From NCBI GenBank assembly GCA_017476005.1, contig JAFVEM010000006.1:1-52800 (forward strand): a stretch of 52,800 nucleotides of DNA, given 5' to 3'. The notes below the pieces were generated by a model. It made no database searches, was not told where the DNA came from, and saw only the letters and a program-made list of their open reading frames with translations. Shown in pieces: positions 1 to 8,412 of this stretch. Origin of the DNA: Selenomonadaceae bacterium. Lineage in GTDB: Bacteria; Bacillota; Negativicutes; Selenomonadales; Selenomonadaceae. Every line of letters begins with the position of its first letter. Positions within the stretch are counted from its first letter, which is position 1. Made by a program: the position numbers and the translations under genes.

Positions 1-60
1 CCGTGGTACAATGAACCTGACCGACGGAGCCGGGTTCCCCGTATGAAAGGGGGAAACGCC

Positions 61-129
61 TTGAGTACTTACGAGAAGCTGTCGCTTGCGATAGCCATCG
101 CAACTCTCATCGTTGAGATCCTGAAATAA
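61..129 (+). CDS. very small holin-like toxin (22 aa)
   Basis: A TTG start preceded by an AAAGGGGG Shine-Dalgarno opens a 22-codon frame reading (M)STYEKLSLAIAIATLIVEILK. The MSTYE start followed by one hydrophobic helix is typical of the putative holin-like toxin peptides of Bacillota, many of which are type I toxins held down by an antisense RNA. The following 100 bases contain no gene and could hold such an antisense RNA, but I cannot show a promoter for it. A TACAAT-like hexamer lies about 50 bases upstream at the window edge. Function is inferred from family resemblance only. Confidence 0.6.
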   Translation: MSTYEKLSLAIAIATLIVEILK

Positions 130-316
130 GGAAATCACCCGACATTGGCGAACGCTGGGTACTTCCTCAAACTTTGTTGGTGAAAAAGGGGAGTCCGGCG
201 CTACCCCCACCGGTCTTCTTCTTGCCAACACAGGCATTATAAAGCATAAGCCAAAAAATTACAAGGGGATTTGGCCAAAAAATTGCCGCCGGCCAAAAAA
301 ATTTTTTATTCACCTC

Positions 317-345
317 TTGACAATGATTCTCAAACTCATTATACT
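317..345 (+). promoter_or_regulatory. sigma-A type promoter with Fur-like dyad
   Basis: TTGACA (317-322), a 17-base spacer and TATACT (340-345) make a near-perfect housekeeping promoter on the plus strand. The spacer and flanks contain TGATTCT-C-AAACTCA, an imperfect 7-1-7 dyad that weakly resembles a Fur box. No plus-strand gene follows: the transcript would meet the hairpin at 392-422 after roughly 40 bases. It could therefore make a tiny RNA. The Fur comparison is weak. Confidence 0.5.
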
Positions 346-391
346 ACATCACAGCTCTCCAAATTAGCTCTCCTAAAATATAATACACAGC

Positions 392-422
392 AAAAAGGAC
401 TCGCCTGCCGCGAGTCCTTTTT
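392..422. terminator. bidirectional intrinsic terminator
   Basis: A 12-bp perfect stem (AAAAAGGACTCG and its complement) with a 7-base loop ends in T runs on both strands. It can stop the plus-strand promoter at 317-345 and the minus-strand DUF1659-DUF2922 operon. Confidence 0.8.
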
Positions 423-452
423 GTGTCTTGGAGGATATTATTTTCGTCCGCC

Positions 453-494
453 CCAGAGGCCGGTTACGGTTGGACAGGGAATACCGGCCTCTGG
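453..494. repeat. 12-bp perfect inverted repeat
   Basis: CCAGAGGCCGGT at 453-464 is matched by its exact complement at 483-494 around an 18-base loop. It lies just 3' of the DUF2922 gene, before the terminator at 392-422. It lacks a T run, so it may be an RNA-stabilising hairpin or an operator rather than a terminator. Confidence 0.6.
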
Positions 495-505
495 TTATGG
501 GAGGC

Positions 506-715
506 TTAGGCCAGCTCGATGCGGTTTACCTCCTGAATGTAGCAGTCCTTGAGTTCGGCGATGGGGCTGCCGCCCACCACGATGGCCTCTTTGGCCAGCA
601 TGGCCTCGCTGACTTCCATGACCTCCGCCAAGGTCAGCCCGGTCTTGGGGGTGGAAAGGCTAAAGGTAGAGGTCTTGTCGTTATCAAGGGTGAAAACCAT
701 CTTCAAGGTGCGCAT
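506..715 (-). CDS. DUF2922 family small protein
   Basis: The 69-residue product (MRTLKMVFTLDNDKTSTFSLSTPKT...) has the DUF2922 pattern: a short beta-rich protein beginning with a lysine/hydrophobic strand and carrying a central GLTLAEVMEVSEAML helix. The function of this family is unknown. The start has a good GAGAGGAGAA Shine-Dalgarno. It lies 86 bases downstream of the DUF1659 gene on the same strand. The two are a very common pair in Bacillota, often with a short YvrJ-type membrane peptide, which I did not find here. Transcription probably ends at the hairpin at 392-422. Confidence 0.8.
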   Translation of the reverse strand: MRTLKMVFTLDNDKTSTFSLSTPKTGLTLAEVMEVSEAMLAKEAIVVGGSPIAELKDCYIQEVNRIELA

Positions 716-801
716 GGTGCATTCTCCTCTCTCTATTCACAAAAAACTTTTCTTCTGCCAAGTCCCCACAGGAGCCAAGAGGCTCCCGGGGGACACTAGG
801 C

Positions 802-1023
802 TTATTCCGCCGCCAGTTCTGCCGAATCGGTGCGGCTGACGCTGTCCAGCTCGTACTGCTGGAGACCGGCGATGTCAACGCCCAAGAGGCGGACTTCCTC
901 GTCGGTGAGGGTGGGGTTCAGGTGGGCGACGCTACGGGAGGCCAAGGTGGCCGCGCCCCCCTCGTCAACGGCGGTGATAACCTTCAAGGTCAGGCGGCTG
1001 GCGGCGTTACGACGTACTGCCAT
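802..1023 (-). CDS. DUF1659 family small protein
   Basis: The 73-residue product starts MAVRRNAASRLTLKVIT. The alternative upstream start adds 26 residues but has no ribosome site, whereas AGAAAGGAGAATGC stands correctly before this ATG. DUF1659 proteins are small, of unknown function, and normally precede DUF2922 as here. The shared order and strand suggest one transcript for the pair. No clear promoter was identified in the 120 bases upstream. Confidence 0.8.
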   Translation of the reverse strand: MAVRRNAASRLTLKVITAVDEGGAATLASRSVAHLNPTLTDEEVRLLGVDIAGLQQYELDSVSRTDSAELAAE

Positions 1024-1357
1024 AAAGCATTCTCCTTTCTTCAGCTGAAAGTTTTTTCCCGAGGGTTTTTTTGCCCCTCTCACTCTACTACTTGCAGCCA
1101 CCTACCCCATTTACCAAATACGGGGCAAAATTTTTTTGGTCAAAACCGTAACTTTACAGCTACTAACTTTATGTGTTATACTTAGAGAAAATTTTTTCAA
1201 AATGCAGGGAGGAAAAGAGCTTGTGCCAACATAAGATTTATGGAACCAGAAAATCACCTTCCACCGTTTACATAGAAATTAGGGACGAAAATTCGGATTA
1301 TTGGGGGGTAAAAAATTACCTCTTTATCAGTACGAATACGCCAAGAAATTTGGCAAC

Positions 1358-1480
1358 ATGGATTTTTTAGCATTGGTAGCGGAGGATACCAACGCCGATA
1401 AAGACGAAAACGACGTTATGTTAGCCCTTCCTTTTGTTGATAAGGCTATATGCTACGCCGAGCGCGACTATTTACGATGA
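1358..1480 (+). pseudogene. possible remnant coding segment before uma2
   Basis: A 40-codon open frame (MDFLALVAEDTNADKDENDVM...) has coding-like composition and ends 19 bases before the uma2 start. The same frame continues upstream without a stop to about 1283, and fragments in the other two frames between 1210 and 1370 also look protein-like (for example IRFMEPENHLPPF). No ribosome site precedes the ATG. I read it as the tail of a frameshifted small gene, perhaps an antitoxin-sized protein, but I do not recognise the family. It could also be a genuine small ORF. Confidence 0.3.
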
Positions 1481-1499
1481 GCATTAGGAGGCGAATACC

Positions 1500-2081
1500 A
1501 TGCCCCTGTCTCAACCCGAAGAGGCTTACACTTATGAGGACTATCTAAACTTCCCTGAAGACACTAGAGCCGAGATCGTCAATGGAGAGATATATCTCAT
1601 GTCCTCCCCTTCACTCAGACACCAAGAAATCTGCGGCGAGCTTTATCGGCAACTGGCCAATTTCCTCGAAGGAAAAAAATGCCGCGTCTTTCTCGCCCCT
1701 TTGGCCGTTCGCCTTTTTGCCCAAAAAAAAGACACCCCTCGCGAGGTGGATACGGTGGTGGAGCCTGATATTTCAGTGGTGTGCGACAAAAACAAAATAA
1801 CCTCCGAGGGGCTTATCGGCGCCCCTGATATGACGATTGAGGTCATTTCCCCCTCCAGCAGACGCTATGACCGAATGACTAAATTCCAACTTTATCAGCT
1901 GGCCGGAGTGCGAGAATACTGGATAGTTGATCCGCTGGGCGAGTGGGCACAGGTTTTTTTGCGTAGCGAAAATGGGCAGTTGACTTTGGTCGAGGACTAC
2001 GGCAAGGAGGACATTGCCAAAGTAAACATCCTGCCCGGCTGTTTTATCGACCTCGGCAAAGTTTTTGCCGGTAGGGAATGA
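1500..2081 (+). CDS. Uma2 family (DUF820) PD-(D/E)xK endonuclease-like protein
   Basis: The 193-residue protein has the full Uma2 layout: an N-terminal EAYTYEDYLNFPEDTRAEIVNGEIYLMS, then VEPDISVVCDKNKI near residue 90, APDMTIEVISPSS near 115, and KFQLYQLAGVREYWIVDP near 140. The acidic residue of PDISVV and the E of IEVISPSS fit the restriction-endonuclease fold, with a glutamate-x-isoleucine rather than the usual lysine. Biological roles in this family are poorly known. Its stop overlaps the start of the next gene (ATGA), so the two are translationally coupled. The ATG has an AGGAGGCGAA ribosome site. Confidence 0.85.
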   Translation: MPLSQPEEAYTYEDYLNFPEDTRAEIVNGEIYLMSSPSLRHQEICGELYRQLANFLEGKKCRVFLAPLAVRLFAQKKDTPREVDTVVEPDISVVCDKNKITSEGLIGAPDMTIEVISPSSRRYDRMTKFQLYQLAGVREYWIVDPLGEWAQVFLRSENGQLTLVEDYGKEDIAKVNILPGCFIDLGKVFAGRE

Positions 2082-3286
2082 AGATTATGAATCTTAATAA
2101 GGAAAACAAATTTGTCATGGCTAGGGACGGCGACTCCCTACGGCAGTGGTGCGCCAACAATAATTTATTCCTCTACCCCTACGATATTGTCACCGGGGCG
2201 GACATTGCCCTGTTTAAGAACGAGGTGAACGACGGCTTTATCGTCATGACCATGGAGGAAGTAAAAAATCTCCGAGGCTACAGCTATCGTTTTCTTATTA
2301 AAGACCCACTACTGTACGCGAGCTATAAAGAGCTGATGGTATCCACGCCGGGTGTAGCCGTGGTACAATGGAACGACCGTGCCAGAAAGCGAGCCGCCGC
2401 CCTGCTACAGCCCCTGCCGCGTCGCTTTTTCTCCTCGGAATGGCCGCATATGCTGTCTAATTTTGTCATATGGGGAATCGTCTATTGGCTGGTTATCCAC
2501 TCTCCGGTTTACCAGTATTTTTTTCACGACAACCTGCTGTTTATTATTTTCCTGCTACTGGTCTTTAATGTTCACAAATTTTTCAGTAAATCCTACGGCG
2601 CGGAAATACCCCGGAAAATTCTGGAACAGTGGCTTAAGAGAAATGACTTAAAGGACGCTCCCCAACGCGAAGCCTTTTATCAGGCGGCCATGGCGGACTG
2701 GCCGCTTATACGACAAAGGCACCGGGAAAGCCTCCCCCTTTTCCTCGCGTGGCGGCGAGGTTGCTATGCTTTCGCCAAAGAGCCGGAAACCCTTGATTTG
2801 CGCCTGTTGGATTATGATAAGAAGCCGCCGGCTGCGGCAGAACCTGAACCTGAGGAAGATTACTGCGCCGAAATAAAAGAACAGCTAAACAAACAACTGA
2901 ATCATCTCAAGGACGAAAGAGGCAAGGTGGCAGACAGAGAGGTAAAGACCGGCCTCGAGGATATAATCGCCATTCTCATGGAAATAACCCACGTTATCGC
3001 CGCCACCGACGACCCCAAGAAGATATTGCCGGTGCGGAAAATAGTGAGCTATTGGAACGAAGAGGTCATTTCCCTCTTAAACACTTATCTCTTGCTTGCC
3101 CAAAATACCTCCGGCGAGGCCAAAAACACCAAGAAAAACATTGCCGCCGTCCTCCAAGAGGTTTACCCCGTCTATAAAAACGAACTGGAAAAAATTACCG
3201 AAGGTTCCACCCTAGAAACCAAGGCTTCCATCGCCGTCATTCGCCAAGAGATTCAACGGGAAATGAAACTGTGGCAGAAGGCATAA
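2078..3286 (+). CDS. membrane protein with XpaC-like C-terminal domain
   Basis: The 402-residue protein overlaps the uma2 stop by four bases. It has a soluble N-terminal region of about 120 residues, two closely spaced membrane segments near residues 130-175 (WGIVYWLVIHSPVYQYF and NLLFIIFLLLVFNVH), a basic loop, and a helical C-terminal domain from about residue 265. The latter contains ILPVRKIVSYWNEEVISLLNTYLLL, which follows the pattern of the XpaC (5-bromo-4-chloroindolyl phosphate hydrolysis) family. That family often accompanies TelA-like proteins, which are absent here. The family assignment is by eye and moderate. A terminator follows directly. Confidence 0.6.
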   Translation: MKIMNLNKENKFVMARDGDSLRQWCANNNLFLYPYDIVTGADIALFKNEVNDGFIVMTMEEVKNLRGYSYRFLIKDPLLYASYKELMVSTPGVAVVQWNDRARKRAAALLQPLPRRFFSSEWPHMLSNFVIWGIVYWLVIHSPVYQYFFHDNLLFIIFLLLVFNVHKFFSKSYGAEIPRKILEQWLKRNDLKDAPQREAFYQAAMADWPLIRQRHRESLPLFLAWRRGCYAFAKEPETLDLRLLDYDKKPPAAAEPEPEEDYCAEIKEQLNKQLNHLKDERGKVADREVKTGLEDIIAILMEITHVIAATDDPKKILPVRKIVSYWNEEVISLLNTYLLLAQNTSGEAKNTKKNIAAVLQEVYPVYKNELEKITEGSTLETKASIAVIRQEIQREMKLWQKA

Positions 3287-3287
3287 G

Positions 3288-3318
3288 AAAACCCCTCTCC
3301 GATTTGGAGGGGGGCTTT
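3288..3318. terminator. intrinsic terminator between convergent genes
   Basis: CCCCTCTCC and GGAGGGGGG arms around a short loop, flanked by A and T runs, lie between the stop of the XpaC-like gene and the convergent coiled-coil gene. Confidence 0.7.
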
Positions 3319-3319
3319 A

Positions 3320-3973
3320 TTATGCGCTGGCGGCCAGCTTTTTGTCACTATGGGTCACAAAAACGGTGGTAACGTCTCTTTTGAGCGACATTAGGTCATC
3401 TACTTTTTGCTCTAATTCCTCATACTTGCGGTTAGAATCGCGAATCTCTTGCTTCAGTTCCGCGCGAGTTTCGCGTAGCTCGGCGCGTACCTCTTTTACC
3501 TCGGCGCGAGTCTCCTGCAATTCGGCGCGTAACCCTTTTACCTCGGCGCGAGTCTCCTGCAATTCGGCGCGTAACCCTTTTACCTCTTCGCGAGTTTCCT
3601 GTAACTCCCCATTGACACTGTCAATTCTCTGCCCTAGCTCCTCATGGACTCCCTCAATCTTCTGCTCCAACCCGTCACGGACTCCCTCGATTTTCTGATT
3701 CAGTTCGTCACGGACTCCCTCGATCTTCTTATCCAGCTCGTCATGGACTTCCTCGATCTTCTGATTCAGTTCGTCACGGACTCCCTCGATCTTCTTATCC
3801 AGCTCGTCATGGACTTCCTCGATCTTCTGTACCAGCTCGTTCTTGAGCTTACCGTTTTGCTCGTCGATGTAGCCCTGCATGGCGTTCAGTGAGGGTATCA
3901 TGTAATTGTTGGCAAATCTCTGCAAAGCTCCATCCAAAAAGTCCAGCATCTTTTTTTGCTCGTCCGTAGGCAT
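3320..3973 (-). CDS. long coiled-coil repeat protein (paralogue of the gene at 31326)
   Basis: The 217-residue product starts at MPTDEQ, where GAGAGGAGGGG provides the ribosome site; an upstream ATG has none. Residues 1-40 form a short domain with FANNYMIPSLNAMQGYIDEQ. Residues 45-115 are hendecad repeats of the type IEEVHDELDKK / IEGVRDELNQK, followed by 14-residue RAELQETRAEVKGL repeats. The C-terminus ends with VDDLMSLKRDVTTVF. The N- and C-terminal caps match the protein at 31326-31874 while the repeats differ. The architecture suits an oligomeric rod, and CCDC90-like proteins of Negativicutes look similar. Function unknown. Confidence 0.75.
   Translation of the reverse strand: MPTDEQKKMLDFLDGALQRFANNYMIPSLNAMQGYIDEQNGKLKNELVQKIEEVHDELDKKIEGVRDELNQKIEEVHDELDKKIEGVRDELNQKIEGVRDGLEQKIEGVHEELGQRIDSVNGELQETREEVKGLRAELQETRAEVKGLRAELQETRAEVKEVRAELRETRAELKQEIRDSNRKYEELEQKVDDLMSLKRDVTTVFVTHSDKKLAASA
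3500..3850. repeat. in-frame tandem DNA repeats in coiled-coil gene
   Basis: A 42-bp unit encoding 14 residues repeats between about 3500 and 3600. A 66-bp unit made of two 33-bp hendecads repeats between about 3715 and 3845 with near identity. Such units can expand or contract by slippage or recombination and keep the frame. Confidence 0.8.
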
Positions 3974-4056
3974 TTCTTCCCCTCCTCTCGTCATCTCATC
4001 GCGGCCTATTATATCAGCTTAGCCGCTCGCTGACAAGAAAAGATTTTCTTCACCCC

Positions 4057-4470
4057 TCACAGCATATTGTCAAAAATATTAAGCCGCGGCACCTGTTTCA
4101 TCTCCTGCTGGGCGGTGAGGGTGGTGCCGTCCGGAGCTTTGGGAGGCGGTGTGTTTTCATCCGGGACTTCCTTTAGCTTGGGCTTTTTGCGATACCTATC
4201 CACCATCTCTCCGTCCCGATACTCGGTGACTAAAATGCTGCCGTCGGGCATGATGCGGCGCACTACCTCCGTGAACTTGCTCATTTGCTCGATTTCCTTT
4301 AGCTCCTGCCGACGTGCGTTCATTTCCTCCAAGGTCTCCTTCAAGGTAGCTCGCTTTTTCTCCACCAACGCAGCGTACATCTCCTGAAAATCCTTATCCT
4401 GCTCCTTTTTTTCATAGTCATAGGCAAGACCTTCCGCTCTGCCATTACTGCCGTTAATTTTCAGCGACAT
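4057..4470 (-). CDS. hypothetical protein, flagellar-operon-like motif not recognised
   Basis: The 137-residue product begins MSLKINGSNGRAEGLAYDYEKKEQ with AAAAGGAGGAGTGAC as ribosome site; the upstream ATG lacks one. Residues 20-70 are strongly charged and helical (EMYAALVEKKRATLKETLEEMNARRQ). A central stretch reads RIMPDGSILVTEYRDGEMVDRYRKKP, followed by a proline-rich linker and a C-terminus ending PRLNIFDNML. No signal peptide or membrane segment is visible. I do not recognise the family. It is transcribed divergently from dctP. Confidence 0.6.
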   Translation of the reverse strand: MSLKINGSNGRAEGLAYDYEKKEQDKDFQEMYAALVEKKRATLKETLEEMNARRQELKEIEQMSKFTEVVRRIMPDGSILVTEYRDGEMVDRYRKKPKLKEVPDENTPPPKAPDGTTLTAQQEMKQVPRLNIFDNML

Positions 4471-4542
4471 AATGTCACTCCTCCTTTTCAGTCTTCTCAC
4501 CCCTTATATCGGAATTAAAATTCATAACCTTAACCCCCCTCG

Positions 4543-4558
4543 CGTTCCATGTGAAACA
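4543..4558. other. parS-like ParB site 1
   Basis: CGTTCCATGTGAAACA matches the ParB consensus TGTTTCACGTGAAACA at 13 of 16 positions and lies intergenically. It is the weakest of four such sites. Confidence 0.55.
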
Positions 4559-4577
4559 TATTTTTTCTGCTTTCGTG

Positions 4578-4606
4578 GCAGGATTTTTCCCGATTGCATA
4601 GAACCA
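4578..4606 (+). promoter_or_regulatory. sigma-H type promoter of dctP
   Basis: GCAGGATTT, 11 bases, then ATAGAACCA. It fits the -35 (RnAGGAwww) and most of the -10 (RnnGAATww) of sigma-H, with C for T after GAA. It lies 49 bases before the GTG start of dctP. Confidence 0.55.
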
Positions 4607-4654
4607 TGAGGAATGAATATAAATCATTGCCCAGCTCGGAGGGGGTAGTAAAGT

Positions 4655-5758
4655 GTGTATTATCGTAAGTCTGACCTCAAAAAGAAAATTTTTTATCCGC
4701 AGGTCATAAAAGTTTTTTTACTGGCAACGCTTACCGTCGCCACCTTGCTGACCGCCGGTTGCCTGACGGGAAATACCGAACCGCCCGAGGGTGACGGCAG
4801 CTACGAAAAGGTGCGCCTCGTCATGAACGCCAACGGCACCAACATCGGCATTGAAAGCCTGACGGCTAAGCGATTCATTGAGCTGGTGGAAAAGGAATCC
4901 GGCGGCAACGTCCACATCGAGTTCTATCCCAACGACGAACTTTCCGGGGGCAACACCAACGAGGCGGTGCGTTCGGTGACGGAGGGAGCGGTGGACTTGG
5001 CCTCCTATGTCACCGGCACCATGTCCATGCTCGACCCACGATTGGAAGTGGCCACCATCCCTTGGTCTTTTTCCAGTTACCAAGAGGCGCGGAAAGTCAT
5101 AGACAAAAGCGGCGGCGCTTACTACGAAAAAATTCTCGCCGAATACGGCTTGGTCTATTTAGGCTCCACCCACAACGCCATGCGCCAACTTACCAGCAAT
5201 CGCAATCCCATGCGAAAACCTGAAGACCTCAAGGATATGCGGATTCGCGTCCTTGGCGGCGAGGTATATCGCCTGTTCTTTGCGGCTTTGGGCGCAGACC
5301 CGATTCCCCTCGGTTGGAGCGAGCTAAACATCGCTATCAGGCAAGGGGTCATCGAAGGGCAAGAAAACGGTTTCTTCCTCATGAATTCCGGTCGTCTCAA
5401 CGAAATTCAAAAGTATATGACCGTATGGAACTACCTCTACGAGAATTACCTTTTCGTAGCCAACCGCAAGACTTTCGATCAACTGCAACCTAAGACTAGA
5501 GAAATGTTGCGAAACAAAATGCGAGAGGCTTGCGAGTGGAGCCGGGATTATTTGGAGAACGAAGAAAAGGTAATCCGCCAAAAGTTTGCCGCCAAGGGAC
5601 TGGAGATCATCGATCTGACTCCTGAGGAGCTTTTAGTCTTTAAGGAAAAGGTGGCTCCCCTCCGGGAGGAACTTAAAGCCAAGTATGGCAAAGAAGCCTG
5701 CGACGCTTTCCTCATTGATATGCCCAAAGACTCCTTGTGGGAGGTGGGAGACGGTTGA
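4655..5758 (+). CDS. dctP: DctP family TRAP-type solute-binding lipoprotein
   Basis: The 367-residue protein starts at a GTG with a GGAGGGGG ribosome site. A signal peptide ends in a lipobox (LLTAGC, about residue 36), so it should be a lipid-anchored surface protein. The DctP fold is clear: FIELVEKESGGNVHIEFYPNDELSGG, AVRSVTEGAVDLA, LKDMRIRVLGG with the substrate-binding arginine, and VIEGQENGFFLM. No DctQ or DctM membrane subunit is nearby. Its stop overlaps the start of the diguanylate cyclase, so it may deliver a ligand signal to that sensor instead of, or in addition to, feeding a transporter elsewhere. Confidence 0.85.
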   Translation: MYYRKSDLKKKIFYPQVIKVFLLATLTVATLLTAGCLTGNTEPPEGDGSYEKVRLVMNANGTNIGIESLTAKRFIELVEKESGGNVHIEFYPNDELSGGNTNEAVRSVTEGAVDLASYVTGTMSMLDPRLEVATIPWSFSSYQEARKVIDKSGGAYYEKILAEYGLVYLGSTHNAMRQLTSNRNPMRKPEDLKDMRIRVLGGEVYRLFFAALGADPIPLGWSELNIAIRQGVIEGQENGFFLMNSGRLNEIQKYMTVWNYLYENYLFVANRKTFDQLQPKTREMLRNKMREACEWSRDYLENEEKVIRQKFAAKGLEIIDLTPEELLVFKEKVAPLREELKAKYGKEACDAFLIDMPKDSLWEVGDG

Positions 5759-8145
5759 AAGAACGAATCTTCCATTTCGCTGTATCCGCCTTGCTCTACT
5801 GGTTAATCGCTTTCTTTGGCACCACGGTTTTGGTCATTCCCGACGAAGTTATCGTGTTCCCCAGTTTCCTGCCGCCCATTTTAGGACTCATGTGGGGGCC
5901 GGTGGCCGTGGCCGGGCTGTATGTGGGTAGCATCCTTTCTTTGCCGGAACTCAAAACAGCGACGGATACCATCGGCTTTCAGTGGTTAATGCTCCGAAAT
6001 ATTTGGGTGATAATCGCCGGGTTGCTACCGATTGTCATTTGGCATCGGTGGCGCGTAAAGCCGGGTGAGCCTACCTTTCCCCTCAGCGGTATCAGCCTCA
6101 GCAAAATTTTGGTTATCCTTCTCGTCACCTACGCCTGCACCTCTGTCTTTCGCGGCTTTATGGCTACTCCCGAGGAATTAAAAGACATGGGAGGATGGCT
6201 GGGACACTGGAAGACGGCGCGACTGCCCGGTTTTATCTTGGCGGCCTTCGTCAGCGATTTCCTCATGGCGCTGTTCTTCGACGTGGTTTGGTTCTTTTTC
6301 CTCATCAGCCAAGACTTTAGCTTCTATGGCACCCAATGTCCGCCGGGCAACAAAGCGGCTGCCACCATCACCCAAATTGAAATGAAAGGTGTCTGGGTAG
6401 GTGCTTTGGTTTTCTACGCCATCGCCGCTTTAACCTCAATTCATTTGGATGTATCTGCCATTTATGGCATGGAACGTTTGCCTACTTGGATGCAATTCAT
6501 GGCCGAGTGTTTGTCCCTCATGGATTTGTCTTTGATTCTAATGCTCCATTTGCTCCTTCATTACCGACGCTCCATCATGATGCAGATCGTGTTTCTCGTG
6601 GCCATGACGGTGGTATTGTCGGCGGCGGTATTGGGATGGAGCAGTTCTTTGTCCATAGACGGAATAGTGACGGCGCGAGCCGATGACAACCTGCACGCCA
6701 TGAGCGTTATCTGCCGCGAAAGACTGGAGCGTACCTTTTTCTGCGTGCGCCAAGCCGTGAACGGTATGGAACGTCAAGCCTTGGTCAATATAGAAAGCTA
6801 TGACCGCTTGCGCAATGACGAAACCTACCGCAACAACTACTTAGCCCTAATGGAGAATGCCTTTAACGATATTGCCACCAGTACCGACGGCAGCAACGCC
6901 TTTTATCTCCGCTTGGCGCCGGAAATAGCCGGCGGCAAGGGCGGTTTTTCCATGGGCAGACTGGACGTGCGTTGGGAGGGCGCTTTGCCTCCCTTTGTAA
7001 AACGGGATCCCATCGACCTCACCAATTTCTTTTCCGAGGATGCCAAAAACGTAGGGTGGTATTATGTGGCTCTCAACAGCAAACACGCGACTTGGATTGA
7101 GCCTTATGTGGATCCCACCATTAAAGACTATGTGATTTCCTATGTGGCTCCGTTGCGAGTGGATGGTCATAACGTGGGCGTTATCGGCATGGACATTGAT
7201 TTCAACTTCATTATCCAAGAACTGCGACGTATGTCCATTTACAATTACGGCTATGTTTATATCATGAACCGTAACGGCATGGTGCTGTACCACAGCGAAC
7301 AGGCGCAAGGGACAATTTTCCGTCCGAATCCGAATTACAAGGAAATGGAAATATACCTCACCAACGGTATGTGGCTGGGGGTGGCCATTCCCTTGGAAAG
7401 GGTGAACGACGAACGGAACCGCCTCCTTATGCACCAACTGACGGCGGTAATGGTGGTGGCCATGTTGGTCGCCTTGGGCAGTATCACTTTAGCCTCTAAG
7501 GCCATAAAGCCCTTGATGGGCATGACGGAAGCGGCCAAACTCATTGCCTCCGGGGATCTCAACGTGAAACTGTCCTACGAATCCGGCAACGAACTGGGAC
7601 TCCTCGTGCAAAGCATCCGGGATATGGCGGCCAAACTGGAGGTCTATGTTTATCGGGATAAACTGACGGGACTTAGGAACGCCGCATCCTACTTCAGCAA
7701 GGGAAAAGAGCTGGACATGATTCGCGAAAGCGACCCCGACCTAGAGTACGGGGTGGTTATCTTCGATGCCAACTTCCTGAAGAAAATCAACGACGAATAC
7801 GGTCATCAAGCCGGTAACCAACTCATTCGTCACGCCGCTAGGGTAATATGCCGCGTCTTTGCCCACAGCCCCGTATATCGCATCGGCGGCGATGAATTTG
7901 CCGCTATTCTCATCGGGCAAGACTACGACAACCGCAAGGAACTTTTGTCCCGTTTCGATGAGCAAGCGGCCGCCGAACGCTTCAGCGCCGATGGCAAAGA
8001 CCATGTGGTATCGGTGGCCAGAGGTTTGGGCGAGTACCAACCGGGCATGGACTACGCCGAAGTGGCCAAATTAGCCGACGCTGCCATGTACAATCACAAG
8101 GCAGCCTTGAAATTGGCTCTAGGTATGGATGTGGATGCCAGGTAA
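5755..8145 (+). CDS. membrane Cache-HAMP-GGDEF diguanylate cyclase
   Basis: The likely start is TTG at 5755, overlapping the dctP stop (TTGA), with GGAGGTGGG as ribosome site; a GTG at 5737 is in frame. The product of about 796 residues has a multi-span N-terminal membrane module (residues 1-270), another helix near 285, an extracellular Cache-type sensor (about 310-560), a helix near 570, HAMP (about 590-640) and a GGDEF domain. DKLTGLRNAASY and RIGGDEFAAIL show an intact active site for c-di-GMP synthesis. I see no RxxD inhibitory site before GGDEF. Coupling to DctP suggests that the binding protein reports a carboxylate-like ligand to this cyclase. Confidence 0.85.
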   Translation: MKERIFHFAVSALLYWLIAFFGTTVLVIPDEVIVFPSFLPPILGLMWGPVAVAGLYVGSILSLPELKTATDTIGFQWLMLRNIWVIIAGLLPIVIWHRWRVKPGEPTFPLSGISLSKILVILLVTYACTSVFRGFMATPEELKDMGGWLGHWKTARLPGFILAAFVSDFLMALFFDVVWFFFLISQDFSFYGTQCPPGNKAAATITQIEMKGVWVGALVFYAIAALTSIHLDVSAIYGMERLPTWMQFMAECLSLMDLSLILMLHLLLHYRRSIMMQIVFLVAMTVVLSAAVLGWSSSLSIDGIVTARADDNLHAMSVICRERLERTFFCVRQAVNGMERQALVNIESYDRLRNDETYRNNYLALMENAFNDIATSTDGSNAFYLRLAPEIAGGKGGFSMGRLDVRWEGALPPFVKRDPIDLTNFFSEDAKNVGWYYVALNSKHATWIEPYVDPTIKDYVISYVAPLRVDGHNVGVIGMDIDFNFIIQELRRMSIYNYGYVYIMNRNGMVLYHSEQAQGTIFRPNPNYKEMEIYLTNGMWLGVAIPLERVNDERNRLLMHQLTAVMVVAMLVALGSITLASKAIKPLMGMTEAAKLIASGDLNVKLSYESGNELGLLVQSIRDMAAKLEVYVYRDKLTGLRNAASYFSKGKELDMIRESDPDLEYGVVIFDANFLKKINDEYGHQAGNQLIRHAARVICRVFAHSPVYRIGGDEFAAILIGQDYDNRKELLSRFDEQAAAERFSADGKDHVVSVARGLGEYQPGMDYAEVAKLADAAMYNHKAALKLALGMDVDAR

Positions 8146-8209
8146 CGAAGGTTGAAGGATTTGACCTAAGAACCTTAAACAGTTGACACGCTCCCGGCCA
8201 AAAAAAAGT

Positions 8210-8238
8210 TTGACAGCCGCCGCGCGCTGTGTCATAAT
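8210..8238 (+). promoter_or_regulatory. sigma-A promoter with long leader
   Basis: TTGACA (8210-8215), 17 bases, CATAAT (8233-8238). The next start codon is at 8413, giving a leader of about 170 bases rich in possible stems (for example GGATAGGATGTCCTTATC). No known riboswitch motif was recognised in it. Confidence 0.6.
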
Positions 8239-8412
8239 AGGCGTATCTTATCCGCGGCTCATAGTAGAGTAGGCTTAGGGATAGGATGTCCTTATCACCG
8301 GAGTTGTTGCCGGGTATTGCAGGGGGGGTCGCATGCTTAGCGCTGCGGCTCCTCTTCGCTTTATGGTAAACTTCGTAATCGTTGATATAATTTTTTTGAA
8401 AGTTGGTATGTT

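Noticed and set aside
3320..3973. Tandem DNA repeats considered as CRISPR
   Set aside because: Repeats are contiguous and in frame within a coiled-coil gene, without unique spacers.
8241..8412. Long leader considered as riboswitch or SRP/6S RNA
   Set aside because: None of the conserved motifs of c-di-GMP, SAM, TPP, cobalamin, SRP or 6S RNAs was recognised.
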